Shown here piece by piece: positions 45,094 through 56,600 of a stretch of 64,000 nt of DNA. This stretch comes from Tilletiopsis washingtonensis (taxonomy: Eukaryota > Basidiomycota > Exobasidiomycetes > Entylomatales). Location of the stretch: the NCBI RefSeq assembly GCF_003144115.1, contig NW_020312005.1, positions 740,391-804,390 on the forward strand, read 5' to 3'. Both the position numbers and the translations under genes were made by a program. How positions within the stretch are numbered: position 1 is the first letter of the stretch; each line of letters starts with the position of its first letter. A model generated the notes under the pieces. That model ran no database searches. It worked only from the letters and a program-made list of their open reading frames with translations, and was not told the DNA's origin.

Positions 45094-47109
45094 ATGCTCG
45101 CCTCCGCCGCAGCGGCGTCCGCCGAGGGGTCTACGGCAGCTGCGCACCGCCAGTCGCTGCAGTGGCTCTTTGCGCCCGAAGACTTGGCGCTCACGCCGTC
45201 GGTGCGCGCCGGCATTGCGCCAGAGACGGAGCGGGCACTGCGCGCCAAGGGCGTCTCACACATCTTTCGCATCGGCGAGAGTCTGCGCTGGTGCGTCGTT
45301 TGTGGGCCTGCTTGACATTGCCGCGTTGGGCTGCGGGCGCGCAGACAGAACGCTGCAGCAGCAGAGTCTTACGCTGCGTGCGTGTGCAACAACACGCTGG
45401 ACTGGCCCGCTCGCAATCGCCTCTGTGATGCCGATGATCCGTGGCTGACGCATCCTTCTCGGTCGCAGCGGTCTGCACGTCCTGTCCACGGCCGCTCTCT
45501 TCTTCCATCGCTTCTACATGAGACGGGCCCTGCTGCCTCCTGGGACACGGTCTGCTTCAGCGCGCGACACGTTCGCCATCCATGTGAGTAAACCGGGGCC
45601 TCTTTGGCGGAGCGTCAGACGCTGATCTGCGCGACAGGAACTGGCTCCCGCGGCACTATGGCTGGCGTGCAAAGTGGAGGAGAGCCATCGGCGCGTCAAG
45701 GACGTAGTCGAGTACACCATGATGCTGAACGACAAGACGCCAGACGGGCTCAGGGCCCAGGAGAAGGGCGAGTGGCGCGTCGATCAGAGCAGCAGGGTGA
45801 GGGAGCCGCTCTCGTTGCGCCGTGTAGCCCGATCTGACCCGCGGCTCAGGAGTTTGGGCTGTGGCGAGACTCGATCTGCTACTGCGAGACGGCAATTCTC
45901 GAGGCGCTTTGTTTCGACCTGATCGTCGACTGTCCGCACTACCACCTCACCACCGCTGCTCGCTTGCTCGGCGCCTCCTGGAACGTCACGCACCTTGCGG
46001 CAGAGCGGCTCACGAACCTGTAAGCCTGCCGGCAACTTTCTGACCTGTCGCACCGCTCTGACGCTCCCGCTCGCAGCTTCTTCTCTGCGCTGGTCACTTG
46101 CTGGGACGCGCCGATCCTGGCCGCGTGTGCGTTCGAGTTTGCGTGTCGCGAGGTCGGCATCGACCCAGCCACATTCTCCACGCCCGCGGAGTATCGATGC
46201 GGCGACGAGCCCTCGCAAGGCTGGCTGGACGCTTTTGATGTGGATGCGACTGAGCTGGATGGTGCGTACCTAGTCTGCGGCGTGTCTTGCGTCGCTGAAG
46301 CTGAGCCGTCCTTGCCGCCAGACGCCCTCCCACGCGTCGCCGATTTTCTCGCAGAGCATGCGCTGCACCCCACGCACCGCACAGCCGGCCCATCGGCAGG
46401 TGGCTCTGCACTGCCGTCGACAGCAGTCACGCCGCGAGCGCGAACTGATGGCAGTGCGCCGATAACCAGCCTCGGTGGCACGCCCCTGGGCTTCGCCGGT
46501 CTCAGCGATCCGGCCACACCTGCTGCCGCGACAGCCCAAGCAGCGCTGGCAGCGAACCCTCCTCCTGCGTCCTTGCTGGCGCCTGTCGCGGGGCCCAGTC
46601 ACGCAAAGGCGCCGGGACCAGGATTCAGCCCTTCCTCGCCCTCGACTCACGCTCGACCTCCGAGCCGGCATGGGTCAGCCCCCACAGGCGCCTTTCCTCC
46701 TGCCTTCGGCGCGGCAACTGGACCCAGTCGGCTGGATGACACGCGACTCCAGGAGCGCGCAAACGCTGTGGCGCCATCTGCCACCGCTGCAGAAAGCGCG
46801 ACAGCTGCTCCGTCTACGAGCGCCTATGTGCCGCTCTCTCCGCCTGGACTGCGCAGTGCAACGCCAGAAGGACCCGCGCGCAAAGACCATCCGCCACCAG
46901 CTGCTGCGCCGCCCACAGTCGCCGACACTGGCTCGCTTCGACTGTCTTCGAGTGATGCGGCGGGCTCGACTGGCGAGACGCTGCCATCAACTAGCGTCAA
47001 GCGTCCTCCCGCGCCGTCGCCACCCTCGAGCGACCGCGTCCAGCGCCGGCGCATCGATGTGGAGGAGCGGGAGGAAGGCGAGTCGAGCGAAGAGGAAGGG
47101 GCTCTGTAA
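45094..47109 (+). CDS. Cyclin of the T/K/L transcriptional type
   Basis: Regulatory partner of a transcription-elongation CDK (Cdk9 or Cdk12 type); the exact partner cannot be told. Exons 45094-45290, 45469-45583, 45638-45796, 45850-46019, 46077-46261 and 46322-47109 give 537 aa. The first cyclin box runs from about residue 65: GLHVLSTAALFFHRFYMRRA, ELAPAALWLACKVEESHRRV and the helix FGLWRDSICYCETAILEAL. The LCFDLIVDCPHYHL stretch leads into a second box (FFSALVTCWDAPILAACAFE). The C-terminal about 270 residues are Pro/Ser/Ala-rich and end in an acidic run (VEEREEGESSEEEGAL). The intron at 46262-46321 is 60 nt, stop-free and in frame, so retention would add 20 residues just after the second box. 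Confidence 0.88.
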
Positions 47110-48405
47110 GAGCCTTGCATCGCGCAAGCACGCCCTCTAGTCAATACCACGCGTGCTGCCGCTTCTGTTGGACCCGCTCGCCCGTCTTCTCGGAGGGTCA
47201 GGCGCAAGGTGGGGCGTCGTTGCACGTGCTGCTCTGCGTAGGTGCCAGCCCTGTGCTGCGCTGCGTTGTTCAGGGGCACAGCCGTAGATCGTCCTTGCGC
47301 CCGCCGCGGCGCGCGGCGCCTCCTGCTGCGGCTGTGCTGCGCGGCGCTGCGCCGGAGGTCGCGCTCATCGCCTCGGCCTTCTTCGGTGTGCAACGTGCAG
47401 CGCAGCCCTTCTACGTCCGCAGGATCACAGAAGGAGCTCTCGCAACGCAGCAAGAGCAACGCTGGATGTGGGGCTGCTCAGCGCCCATGCGGGCACCCGT
47501 CGACACACACCTGATGCTGCGTCGCCGCGCGGGTCGTGCGATCGAACGTCCTGCAGTCCTCCGCGCTCAGAGCGGCGCTGTGCGACAGGGGTCGCGCCGG
47601 GCCGGCCGCCGCACGCCGTGCACCTGTTTGTGGCCGGTGATGTGCCCGCATGCCGATTGCCGCAGCACGGACGGGACTCAGACTGCGCTGGCGCCGAGAG
47701 CCGTTCTGAGCATCCTCTTGCCGCTCTTGATACCGTTTCGAGCTGGGGTGCGCGCGGCAGTCGAGTTGCGGACATCAGGCGGCACAGTAAACCACGAAGC
47801 ACCGACGAACTGGTCCCGCTCAGACACGCTGCTGCCGCCTGCCCGAGAGATCTGGGCTTCGCTGCTCCTCTGCTTCGATATCTCACCGCCACGAATCAGT
47901 CTCATCCCGCCCTGGCGTGCCCTGGCGCCGTGCGCCGTGCGGCACGGCGGCGGTGCCCGCGACGTGCTCAACAGCAGCACTGCCCCGCCCTCTGCATCTG
48001 GCCGACGGCCCCGCTGCTGCCCTTCAATCAATTGCCGTCCTGGATCAAGCGCAAAGGAGCAGGCGGCAGGGGCAAAAAGACTTTGCTTCGTGACGAGCTC
48101 CTTATTCTGCGCCAGCGCCGCGGCTGCGGCTAGGCTGCCAGATCGCACAAGAAGAAGACGGTGTGCTGGCAACTGGCGGCTGTCTTCAAGCCCGTCTCAC
48201 TCGCCCATCACTCCGCCACGGCACCATCCGCTGCGCTGCGAAGCTTTCACTTGCAGCGTCTCCTTCATCGACGTTCGGCACCTGGCTAGTCCCCAGCCTA
48301 TGGCCCGGGCCGCCAGACGCCGGCATCTTCCTTGCGTCCCCAGCAGGTGAGTAGCAGGCAATCCGTCACGCGAACCGCAGGCGCGCTGAAGCCCGTTCGT
48401 CCAGC
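47110..48405. other. Intergenic region between cyclin and an unrecognised gene
   Basis: 1296 bp between two plus-strand genes. Open frames are present on both strands but are Arg/Ala/Ser-biased without a domain. Just upstream of the next ATG, GTGAGT (48348) and CAG (48380) could bound a 34-nt intron, which I consider too short. No gene called. Confidence 0.45.
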
Positions 48406-49413
48406 ATGCTGCATCCAGCCAAGCGTCCGCTCGCAGACGAGGCCGTGGGCGACGGGCCAGGAGCACAGCGAGCGCGTCTCGACCGCTACGCCGCTGCTGT
48501 CGTCGCCGACGAGCAGCGTCCGGCCGCCAGCGTGCCGCAGTATGCTGCGAGCAGCAGTCACGCGCACCAGGGCCTGCCATTCTTTCCTGCTGCCCACTAT
48601 CGCGACGGCCTCGCCCTGCCGCTGCGTACAGACGGCGGCATGGCCCCGGCGTCTTCGATGCCGAGTGGGCTGCTGCCCTTCGCGCCGGCCATGCCCGGGC
48701 GCTCGTTCACTCCGGGCGTGGCGCCCGGCGCCGACGTCCCGCCGCCACCGCTTCCTGCTAGCGTGGCTGCCCCCCGCGCCCCTGCTGCTTCCTCGTCCTC
48801 GTCATCGTCGCACGCGCTGGCGCCAGCCGCGGCGGCCAGCTTCGCCCCCGACGGCCGACCGGCATGGTGCTCGCCCGCCGGCTGGGCGCGCGTCAAGTGG
48901 ATCCAGGAGCAGCATCCCGGCCTGCTGCCCACGCCGCAGGAGTACGCGCCGACGGCGAGCGAGCGCCTCGAGCAAGTCCTCGCAGGCGAGGAGGCCGTCA
49001 TCGTCTATCGCTCCGGCGCCATCGAACTGACACGGCTGTGGGACAAGCGCAAGACCGGCGAGCGCGTGGGCTGCGTGCGCCTCATCCTGCCGCTGGCACA
49101 CGTCTGCAAGGAGCACGGCTGGCCGCTGAGCCTCGTCAAGGCGCCCGAGAAGCGCTCCAAGTTCCTCCTGCGCTTCGCCCTCGATCCCGCTGCTGGCACG
49201 GCCGATGCGACCGGCCCGCTCTACTTCGAGCCCACGCTGGCGGCCACGTTTCCGGCGCACCAGATCTGGATCCGGCGTGCCGTCGCGAGCGCCGACCAGG
49301 ATGCGGAGCCGTGGGTGCTGTACCGGCAGAACATCGAGCAGAGCAGCGACCCGCGCGTGCTCTCGATGGAGCGCAACATAGCCCTCTTCATCTGCCTGCG
49401 CCTGGGGTCCTGA
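48406..49413 (+). CDS. Unrecognised protein with a folded C-terminal domain
   Basis: Single-exon frame of 335 aa. The first about 150 residues are Ala/Ser/Pro-rich and disordered. From WCSPAGWARVKWIQEQHPG on, the composition changes to that of a folded domain with mixed hydrophobic and charged residues. It includes SERLEQVLAGEEAVIVYRSG, IELTRLWDKRKTGERVGCVR, VCKEHGWPLSLVKAPEKRSK and a C-terminal VLYRQNIEQSSDPRVLSMER before IALFICLRLGS. The change in composition and the codon-level coherence support a real gene. I do not recognise the family and see no catalytic motif or membrane span. Confidence 0.7.
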   Translation: MLHPAKRPLADEAVGDGPGAQRARLDRYAAAVVADEQRPAASVPQYAASSSHAHQGLPFFPAAHYRDGLALPLRTDGGMAPASSMPSGLLPFAPAMPGRSFTPGVAPGADVPPPPLPASVAAPRAPAASSSSSSSHALAPAAAASFAPDGRPAWCSPAGWARVKWIQEQHPGLLPTPQEYAPTASERLEQVLAGEEAVIVYRSGAIELTRLWDKRKTGERVGCVRLILPLAHVCKEHGWPLSLVKAPEKRSKFLLRFALDPAAGTADATGPLYFEPTLAATFPAHQIWIRRAVASADQDAEPWVLYRQNIEQSSDPRVLSMERNIALFICLRLGS

Positions 49414-49741
49414 GCAGCTGCGCGGCGGGAAGGGCAATCGAGAACGAACAGAAAGTACTCATGGCTCGTGCCGGGAAGCGTGTGCCGCGGCGACGGGCTG
49501 CGCGAGAAATGCATCGTCCGTTTCACGATGGCCGGCGCCTGCTGCGCGATCGTGCTCATCGTCCTCGATCGCGCTCCTGGCCCTGAGCGCGTTGCTCGCG
49601 CCCGTCTGCTCCATCAGCCTTCGCGCGGTGCCGCCGCGCGCTGCGCCCAACGCTGCAGTGTGACAGTGACTTATCATTGAATCGTCCTGGAGCTGTGCGA
49701 GGGGATAGCGCAGGATACATTCGGAGCCAGGCGCGCGCGGC
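49414..49741. other. Convergent intergenic region
   Basis: 328 bp between facing stop codons (unrecognised gene and PEX13). An AT-richer stretch around 49665-49715 fits 3' UTR sequence. Nothing else seen. Confidence 0.5.
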
Positions 49742-51135
49742 TCACTGGGCTGCGCTGGCCTTTGCCGGCGCCGAGGTGTCCTGCGTCGCCGCGTCCACGG
49801 TCGCCGGCGCTGTGGCGCTGGAGGCCGCCTCGACGGCGCGGCCCTCAAGAGCAGCCTTTGCTGCGCGCTCCTTTGCAGACTCCAACGACTCAACATAGCT
49901 GCAGGCAGGAATGGTGCAGGGTCAGACATCGGCGCTCCACAGCACAGTTGCAGCAGCGATTGAACTCACGTGCTTGGAAACCAGCCGATGCGCCCGTCTC
50001 GAGTCCGCCCGCGCCACCAGGTGCTCTCCTGGCCCGTCTGCGGGTCGTTGCGGCTGAGCACGGCGACAATGTCGTTTGGCTTGAGACTGAGCTCGAGCGG
50101 GTCGCTGGCGTCGTAGGCGTACATCGATCGCACAAATTCGAGCTTGCTGGGATCCAGCTGCGCCTCCTGGCCGGGCGGCAGCTGCCCTGCAGCAGCAAGG
50201 CGCGCCCGCTCAGCCTCCTGCCGCACGGTGATGAGCTTCACCAGACGGCCCATGAGGTACGGCAGCCCGATGACGGCGAGGAAGAAGACCACGAGCGGGC
50301 GCTTGCTCGGGCGAGCCGCACCAGTGGCCGCCGCGCCCTTGCCGCTGGCAAAGTCGGCGAACTCGCGGCGGTCGAGCTCGAGCGCCGGCTTGCGGCCCGT
50401 CACGCGCAGGACCAGATTCTTGAGGTACCGCGCGAGTGCGAAGATGGAAAGCACCTGGCCGAGGTAGTTGCGCAGATGCGCGAACTGGTCCGCCACGCCC
50501 ACCATCGCGAAGAAGGAGCTGTGCGTCGCCATGAAGGTGCTCTCGAGCATCTGCGCAAAGCCACCGAACGCGCCGACGATGGAGCTGATGAGCTCAAAGG
50601 TGGCGGCAGTGCCGGACTCCATGCGCTGTGTGAGCGACGCTTGATCTGGGCCCATCATGCCGGGCGCGCCGTAGGCACCCATGCCGCCGTAACCCATGCC
50701 ACCGTAGCCTCCCATGCCGCCGTAGCCGCCCATACCCCCATAGCCGCCCATGCCGCCATAGGCGCCCATGCCGCCGCCGTAGCCGCCCATGCCGCCGTAC
50801 GACGAGCCGTACATGCCGCCGCCGCCGAGGCGCGAGTAGGGCGAGCCGTACGAGGCGCCGTAGCCGCCGCCCAGCGAGCCGTAGCCGCCGCCCGCAGCGA
50901 GCGAGCCGTAGCCGCCGGCGCCGGGCATGCTGCCGTACGGCGTGGCGGCGCCGTATGCGCCAGCACCGGCCGTGGCGCCGAGCGTGCTAGGCCGTTGCGG
51001 CAGTGCGGGGGCTGCGGCGTCGGCGCCGGACGCCGTGCTGCTCGACGCGGCGCTGTCGGCGGGGCGTGGCGGTGCGACGGCGGCAGCAGCAGTGCCGGCG
51101 CCGGCACGCTCCCAGGGCTTGGGCGGCGCAGGCAT
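49742..51135 (-). CDS. PEX13: Peroxin 13, peroxisomal docking protein
   Basis: Peroxisomal membrane component of the import docking complex that binds PEX14 and PEX5. Exons 51135-49970 and 49898-49742 give 440 aa. The N-terminal region is Pro/Ala-rich, then a Gly/Tyr/Met repeat tract (GGYGGM units, about residues 85-155), typical of PEX13. The membrane region contains FELISSIVGAFGGFAQMLES and a later span PLVVFFLAVIGLPYLMG. The C-terminal SH3 domain reads EFVRSMYAYDASDPLELSLK, NDIVAVL, STWWRGRTRDGRIGWFPSTYV, with the YPAL-like final strand split by the 71-nt intron. A coiled, Ala-rich tail (VESLESAKERAAKAALEG) of about 45 residues follows. Confidence 0.94.
50640..50800. repeat. Coding minisatellite in PEX13 (Gly-Tyr-Gly-Gly-Met units)
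   Basis: On the plus strand, imperfect units of the form CCGCCGTAGCCGCCCAT recur through this stretch, encoding GGYGGM and GGMG repeats on the minus strand. Unit length is a multiple of three, so copy-number change would keep the frame. Confidence 0.8.
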
Positions 51136-52204
51136 GGCGGTGCTGCGGGCGTGCGGCGATGCAGCAGCGACGCGGCCGGCGGGGCAGGAGCCGCGCGTCT
51201 GGCCGCTGACGGGGCAGCTCAGCGTGGATGCGGCGAAGGTGGGAGGCGGGCCGGCGGAAGGCGCGGCGCTGCGGCGACGCGGTCAGGCGGCGGTGGCACA
51301 GAGACCAGCGGGCGAGCGACGAGCGTGGCGCAGCGGGGCGCAGCGAGCGAGCGAGAGGTGCGGCGTGTGCGGCAAGGGTCGTGCCGGACGTGGGAGGATG
51401 TGGCAGAGAGGCTGGAGCTGCGAGCTGCTGAGGGTGCTGAGGCGAGTCGAGTCGCGGCGGCCGCGGCGAGCGACGCCGCCGCGCGCGCAGCACGCGCAGG
51501 CAGCCGCCCCCGCCTTCGCCGCGCGCCATCGTGCATCCGGCTCCCGGGTGCGGCGCTGCCGACTTCCACGCGCGCCGCGGCCGCGCCCAGGGCCCATTCT
51601 GATTCTGCTTGTCACTCTCCAGAACCGTGACACAGTCGCTGTCTCGTTGCAACCGGCAGCGTCTGTGGCTCCGCGCCGCCCGACCTCCCAGGCATGTCTG
51701 CCAATCGTTCAAAATGCAGCTTGTGTTGGCGTGGACCAAGAGCAGGCCTTGCCCTTGCGGTGTGTGACGCGCCCAGGCTGGCACAACCTCACATCGAGGC
51801 GCCGTGCCAAAACGGAAGCGCTGCGATGCACAGCCAGCGCCGGAGGACTTGCAGTGCGGTACTTGAACAAGCAGCACAGACTGGAGGATATTTCGGGACA
51901 CATACAGGCCGCCGAAGCAGCACTTGGGTGTCGTGGCGGACGTCACAGTGTCGGGGGCGATAGAGGCGCGCGCGGGTGCCAGGCAAGGCGCTCGGCACGC
52001 GCGGCGGCGCTCTGCTCGTGCGCGAAGGCCCCGGCGCGACGTCCTTCCCTTGACGAACGCTTCCTTTCGCGCTTCGCCGGCGCGCCTCACTCTTACTGCT
52101 GCTTCGCTCACACGACCTCCACACCCCCTCCCTCTTCCGTTCCGCAGCACGCCCTCCGGCCATCGCACGGGCTGCCGCGCGTGCGCCTCCCCGCTGCTTC
52201 GCCC
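51136..52204. promoter_or_regulatory. Divergent promoter region, PEX13 / dCMP deaminase
   Basis: 1069 bp between opposed ATGs. The half near the deaminase is pyrimidine-rich. Long antisense frames cross it but show no domain. No specific site recognised. Confidence 0.5.
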
Positions 52205-53552
52205 ATGCTCGTCCTGCTCGTCGGCTCGCCGTGCGCCGGCAAGGAGCGCGTGGCCGACTTCCTTGTGGCAGCGCATGCCTTCCGGCGCGTGCGTGTGCGG
52301 GCGCCGTGCTGTGCGCCGCCGCCGCGCACACCCACCGCCGAGGCCGCCGCAGCGGGCAGCCAGAGCGGCGCGGGCAGCGGCGGCGACGTGAGCTTCGCCG
52401 ACCCGGCGCACCTGCTCGACTACGCCACGGCGCACTGGACGCAGAACCTCGTGTGCCGCGACATTGCCTGCGCGCGCGACTTTGCCGTCGGCTTCGACAA
52501 GCGGCCCTGGGTGCTGCTCGTCGCCGTCGATGCGCCGTTGGGCCTGCGCTGGAAGCGCCACCAGCTGCGGTGAGTGTATGCGCGACAGGCGAGGGACTGG
52601 GCAGGCCGTTCTCCGTGCCAGCGGTACAGAGCTGCCTTTGCCTGCACGAGGCGTTTGCTGCGCACAGCTCGGGCACGCCTGGCATGTACGGCACCTGCGG
52701 CAGCTGACTCTGCTCCCAGCCGCGCAGACGACGCCGCGACCCCGGACCTGGCCGCATTCGTGGCCGCTGACGACACAGTGCTGTACGGCGCCACGTGCGT
52801 CTCCTTGCCGCCCTTGCCGCACCTGCCGCCTTCGCTCAGCCAGGCAGTGCAGCCGACTAGCGCGCTCAAGACGTCTGGACCGGCAACTTCGCTGCAGGCG
52901 CTCGTGGCTGCAGCAGGCCTGCGCGTGCTCAACGCCTTCGACACGCTTGACGAGCTGCACGCGCATCTGGCCTCGCTCGACCTGCCCTCGCATGCGCGCC
53001 TGCGGCCGAGCTGGGACACGTACTTTCTCTCGCTGTGCACGCTTGCGTCGCTGCGCAGCAACTGCATGAAGCGCCGGGTCGGGGCAGTGCTGGTGCGCTC
53101 GAACCGCGTGCTCTCGACCGGGTACAACGGCACGCCTCGCGGCCTGCGTAACTGCAGCGAGGGCGGCTGCGCGCGCTGCAACGCCGGTGCAGAGGGCGGC
53201 ACGAAGCTCGACGAGTGCCTGTGCTTGCACGCCGAGGAGAACGCGCTGCTCGAGTGCGGACGCGAGCGCGGCGGCGCGGAAGGCACAGTGCTCTACTGCA
53301 ATACGTGAGCCCCGACCGCGACCAGATTGGCCAGGGCTGCAGCTGACGCTTCTCCCAGCTGTCCGTGTCTGCGCTGCGCAGTCAAGATCGTCCAGGTGGG
53401 CATCCAAGAGGTGGTCTACGAGTGGGTCGCACGTTGCGGCGCCGCCGGATGTGCCCCGCTGACCTGTCGCCAGGCTCAACTACGCCGTCGATGGGCGCAC
53501 GGCCGAGATCTTCAGGGACGCCGGCGTCAAGCTGCGGCAATGCACTCCATGA
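52205..53552 (+). CDS. DCD1: Deoxycytidylate (dCMP) deaminase
   Basis: Zinc enzyme converting dCMP to dUMP for thymidylate synthesis. Exons 52205-52569, 52720-53304, 53359-53421 and 53474-53552 give 363 aa. The N-terminal about 120 residues look like a P-loop-type lead (LVLLVGSPCAGKERVADFL), as in fungal DCD1. The deaminase domain starts at SWDTYFLSLCTLASLRSNCMKRRVGAVL. It then has GYNGTPRGLRNCSEGGCARC and the zinc/catalytic LCLHAEENALLE (H-x-E). TCPCLRCAVKIVQVG supplies the P-C-x2-C and is formed across intron 2. The C-terminus is ELNYAVDGRTAEIFRDAGVK. Intron 3 uses a GTGGGT donor. A 45-nt stretch at 52795-52839 begins GTGCGT and ends CTCAG in frame; it may or may not be spliced. Confidence 0.94.
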
Positions 53553-53618
53553 CGGCGGCTGCATGCGTGCGGTGCATTGCGCTACCAGGCAACCCCGGCG
53601 TGCCCAAGGTCACCGCCG

Positions 53619-56600
53619 CTAGCCGCTCAGCTCGCGATCGAGCAGGCGCTCGAGGGTGCTGTCGCGCCACCACTCGTTCTGCTCCTCGAGCGTGGCAAAG
53701 AGCTGCTCCTCGCCGATGCCGTATTGCGCGTAGACGTTGTCCCTCGGCACCCAGGCAGCGTCTGCCTCGACGCTGCGCAAGGCTGCAGGCGCGGAGGCAG
53801 GCTCGGCAGCTCCTTGCTCGGCCGGCACCGGCAGGCCAGCCGTGACAGCTGCGGGCGCTAGACCCATCGACGCGTCGCGATAGTAGACGCGCAGTGCAGC
53901 GGCGTTGTTGCCTCGCAGGATGGACGTTAGCTGCTCGGAGGGTCAGCTCTGAGCGGCGATCTGGCACAGACGAATGCGATGGCCGCTACCCACCTCGGCG
54001 CGGTCGGGCGCGTACAGCCGAGCGGAGAGCAGCTTGACGATTGCCAGGCCGGCACGGAAGATGAGGGCATCGCCCTCCTCGAGCAGGCTGAGGCAGCGTC
54101 AGTCAGCGCTAGAAGGAGATCTACACCTCTCGACGCACATGCAGTCCCACAGCCTCGCGACTGCGTCAAACGGCAGGAACGGCACGAAGAGCGTGCGCAC
54201 CCAATCGCGCACGTAGGCGCTCGGGCGCACGCCGCGCGCCTGCATGTTGGCGTAGACCTGCCGGAGGCTGAGCAGGGGCGACGGCACGGGCGCGGCACTG
54301 GGACGCACCTTTGGCATCTGGTCGGCAAGCAGCGTGTCAAAGACGCGCTCGAACCCAGCAGCTGCGTCTTGGCGGAAGGCGGGCGCGCCAGGCGTCTTGG
54401 TGTGCAGGTGCGTGTCTCCCGCCGCCGGCGCCGGCGCTGGAGCATACAGAGCTCGCAGCCATGGCCGCTCAGCCAGCAGATTCAGCAGCGCGACGAGCGT
54501 CTCTGACGGCGAGAGGTTCGCCAGCAGCATCGCCGCCAGCGGGGCCGCACCTGCGCAGTACGCTATTGGCCCCTGCGCCGCATGCTGCGACTCGCGCTGG
54601 CGTGACAGCTGGTCGAGGCGCACCATGACATAGGCCGACAGGACCTGGCACGGAATGGCAGTCAGCTCCGCGCTTCGCTCCAGCATGGGTGCGCGCTCTG
54701 CTCACGTCGCGCAGATCGTCAAAGAGCGGACCCGTGTCCCTCTGGAACAGCTTGAGGCTCGGCAGTGTGCTGGCAATGTCTGCCTCGATTGCCTCGTCGT
54801 CGCTGGCCGGGAAGGTGCCGTCGGCGCGCGCGGTGCGCGCTGCGCTGGCGGCCGAGGTGAACAAGTTGCGCGGCAGCATCTGTGCGTTGCCACACGCCAG
54901 AGCCCAGACTCGGCCTCGCAGATTGGGCGGCGCGCCGCGCCACCACACCTGACGCAGACGTGCCTCGCGCCGTGCTCGCGTCCACGACGGCAGGATCTCA
55001 TCGGACCAGATTGACTGCGCGGCGGAGAGCTCTGCGTCTTTGACTCGTTTGCGCTCTTCGTCAAGCTCCTGCCGTTTCCTTTCGCTCTGCTTGTACAGCT
55101 TCATCATCTCTTCGAAGTCGGACAGGTGCTTGACGTCCTCGGCACGTGCCTTTGGCGGCAGGTTAGTCATGCGCGTGCGCGACTGCAGACAGTCGCTGGA
55201 TGTCAGCTACGCCGGGCTCAGGGCTCGCAGCACTGCTCACGATGTGCTGCTCCAGCGCGGACGGCCCCCGCGACGCTCGTCTTCCGTGCCCTGGCTTTGC
55301 CTCCGAGTCGGCGGCATCGGTGAGGGCAGGAACGGCCGCCATGCTGTCCGCATGCGCGTCCTGTTGATGCGGCGGGGCTGCTGAGGGGTCGTTCGGCCCG
55401 CCGACGGCCGATGGGCTTCGCGCAGGATCCGCGCGCTCTTCGAGGACAGCGTCATGCGCGCCGTGAGTGGCATCGTTGCTTGCCTCATCGTCGAGCGAGA
55501 CGATCTCCATGCGCCCAACCTCGGGGCTGCGCAGGCTCCCGTTGCTCGCCGGGCTCAGCACGATGTTGATCTCGCCGTCCTCGCCTGCCACCAGCATCGT
55601 GGCGCCAGTGTTGATCGGGGCCAGGTCGCGCCTCTTCAGTTGGCCGAGGCGCGTGGAATCCTGCTCGTCGCCGGCGTGCCGGTCCTTGCCTGCACTGAGC
55701 CGGTCTGCACGGGCCACGCCCACCTCTTCGGGCTGAGCGCTCTGTTCTGCCGGAGCTGGCGCGCCAAGACTACTGCGGCGGCGCTCTCTGTGCCCGTCAA
55801 GCGGGCTGATGTGCTGCCGCACAGCCTCGATGCTGTCGCCCGAAGCGCGCCCTGACTCGGCACCGAAGGAGCTTTGCTGCCCGTGCCGCTCGCGCATGCG
55901 TTCGCGATGTGCGGCCGCCGCGGCAATGGCCTTGGCCGTGCTGCTGTTGCTCGAGATGGAGTCCTGGCGCACCTCGACGCTGGAGCGCGTGCCGTACGCA
56001 GCGCCCGGCCCGTAGGGAGAGAAGGCAGCGCGCGACGGCCCGGCGCTGTCCAGCTCGACATCCACGAAGCCGTGCACGCGGTCGCTGCCCGAGCTCGGAT
56101 GCCGCCGCGCAGTGGTGCGTGGCGCCCAGTCGGCGTCTTCATCGCCCTCGGAGACGTCGTCCAGCCCTGGCGATGGTCCGTGCGCTGTCGTAGAGGACTC
56201 GGGCAGGTCGAAGCGCTCGGGCGGCACGGACTCGAAGCGCCTGTGTCCGAGCGCTGCGGAGGCGGGTCGGGCCGTGGCACGAGAAGCCGGTTCAGCTGCA
56301 CCACGAGGACAGAGCGTCAGTCTAGCTGCTGCTGCTGTGGGACCCTAAGGGAGCGCAGAGCTCCTGAGCCGTGTGCCATGCTGGCCGTGCATCGCCGTAT
56401 CGCGCAGAGCTGCATCGGCCACTCTGGCTCGCGTGCGCCAGGTCCTCGGCTGTGCAGCACCACACTACTGCGTGACTGCGCAGCGGCCTGCGTGTCACTC
56501 ACAGGACTGAGACAGCAGCTGCGGCTGGTCCTCCTCGACGGCTACGGGCAGTGACTCGGTCGGCTGCGGCGCGGCCTCGCTCACAGGCTCGGGCAGTGAT

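Noticed and set aside
47115-48350. Plus-strand frame of 411 codons downstream of the cyclin
   Set aside because: No domain, Arg/Cys/Ala-biased, no plausible promoter-to-stop organisation.
48301-48405. Upstream in-frame exon (ATG at 48301) for the unrecognised gene
   Set aside because: It would need a 34-nt intron, shorter than any other intron here.
50987-53479. Minus-strand frame of 830 codons
   Set aside because: Spans the PEX13 start, an intergenic region and all of the dCMP deaminase in antisense; low-complexity product with no domain.
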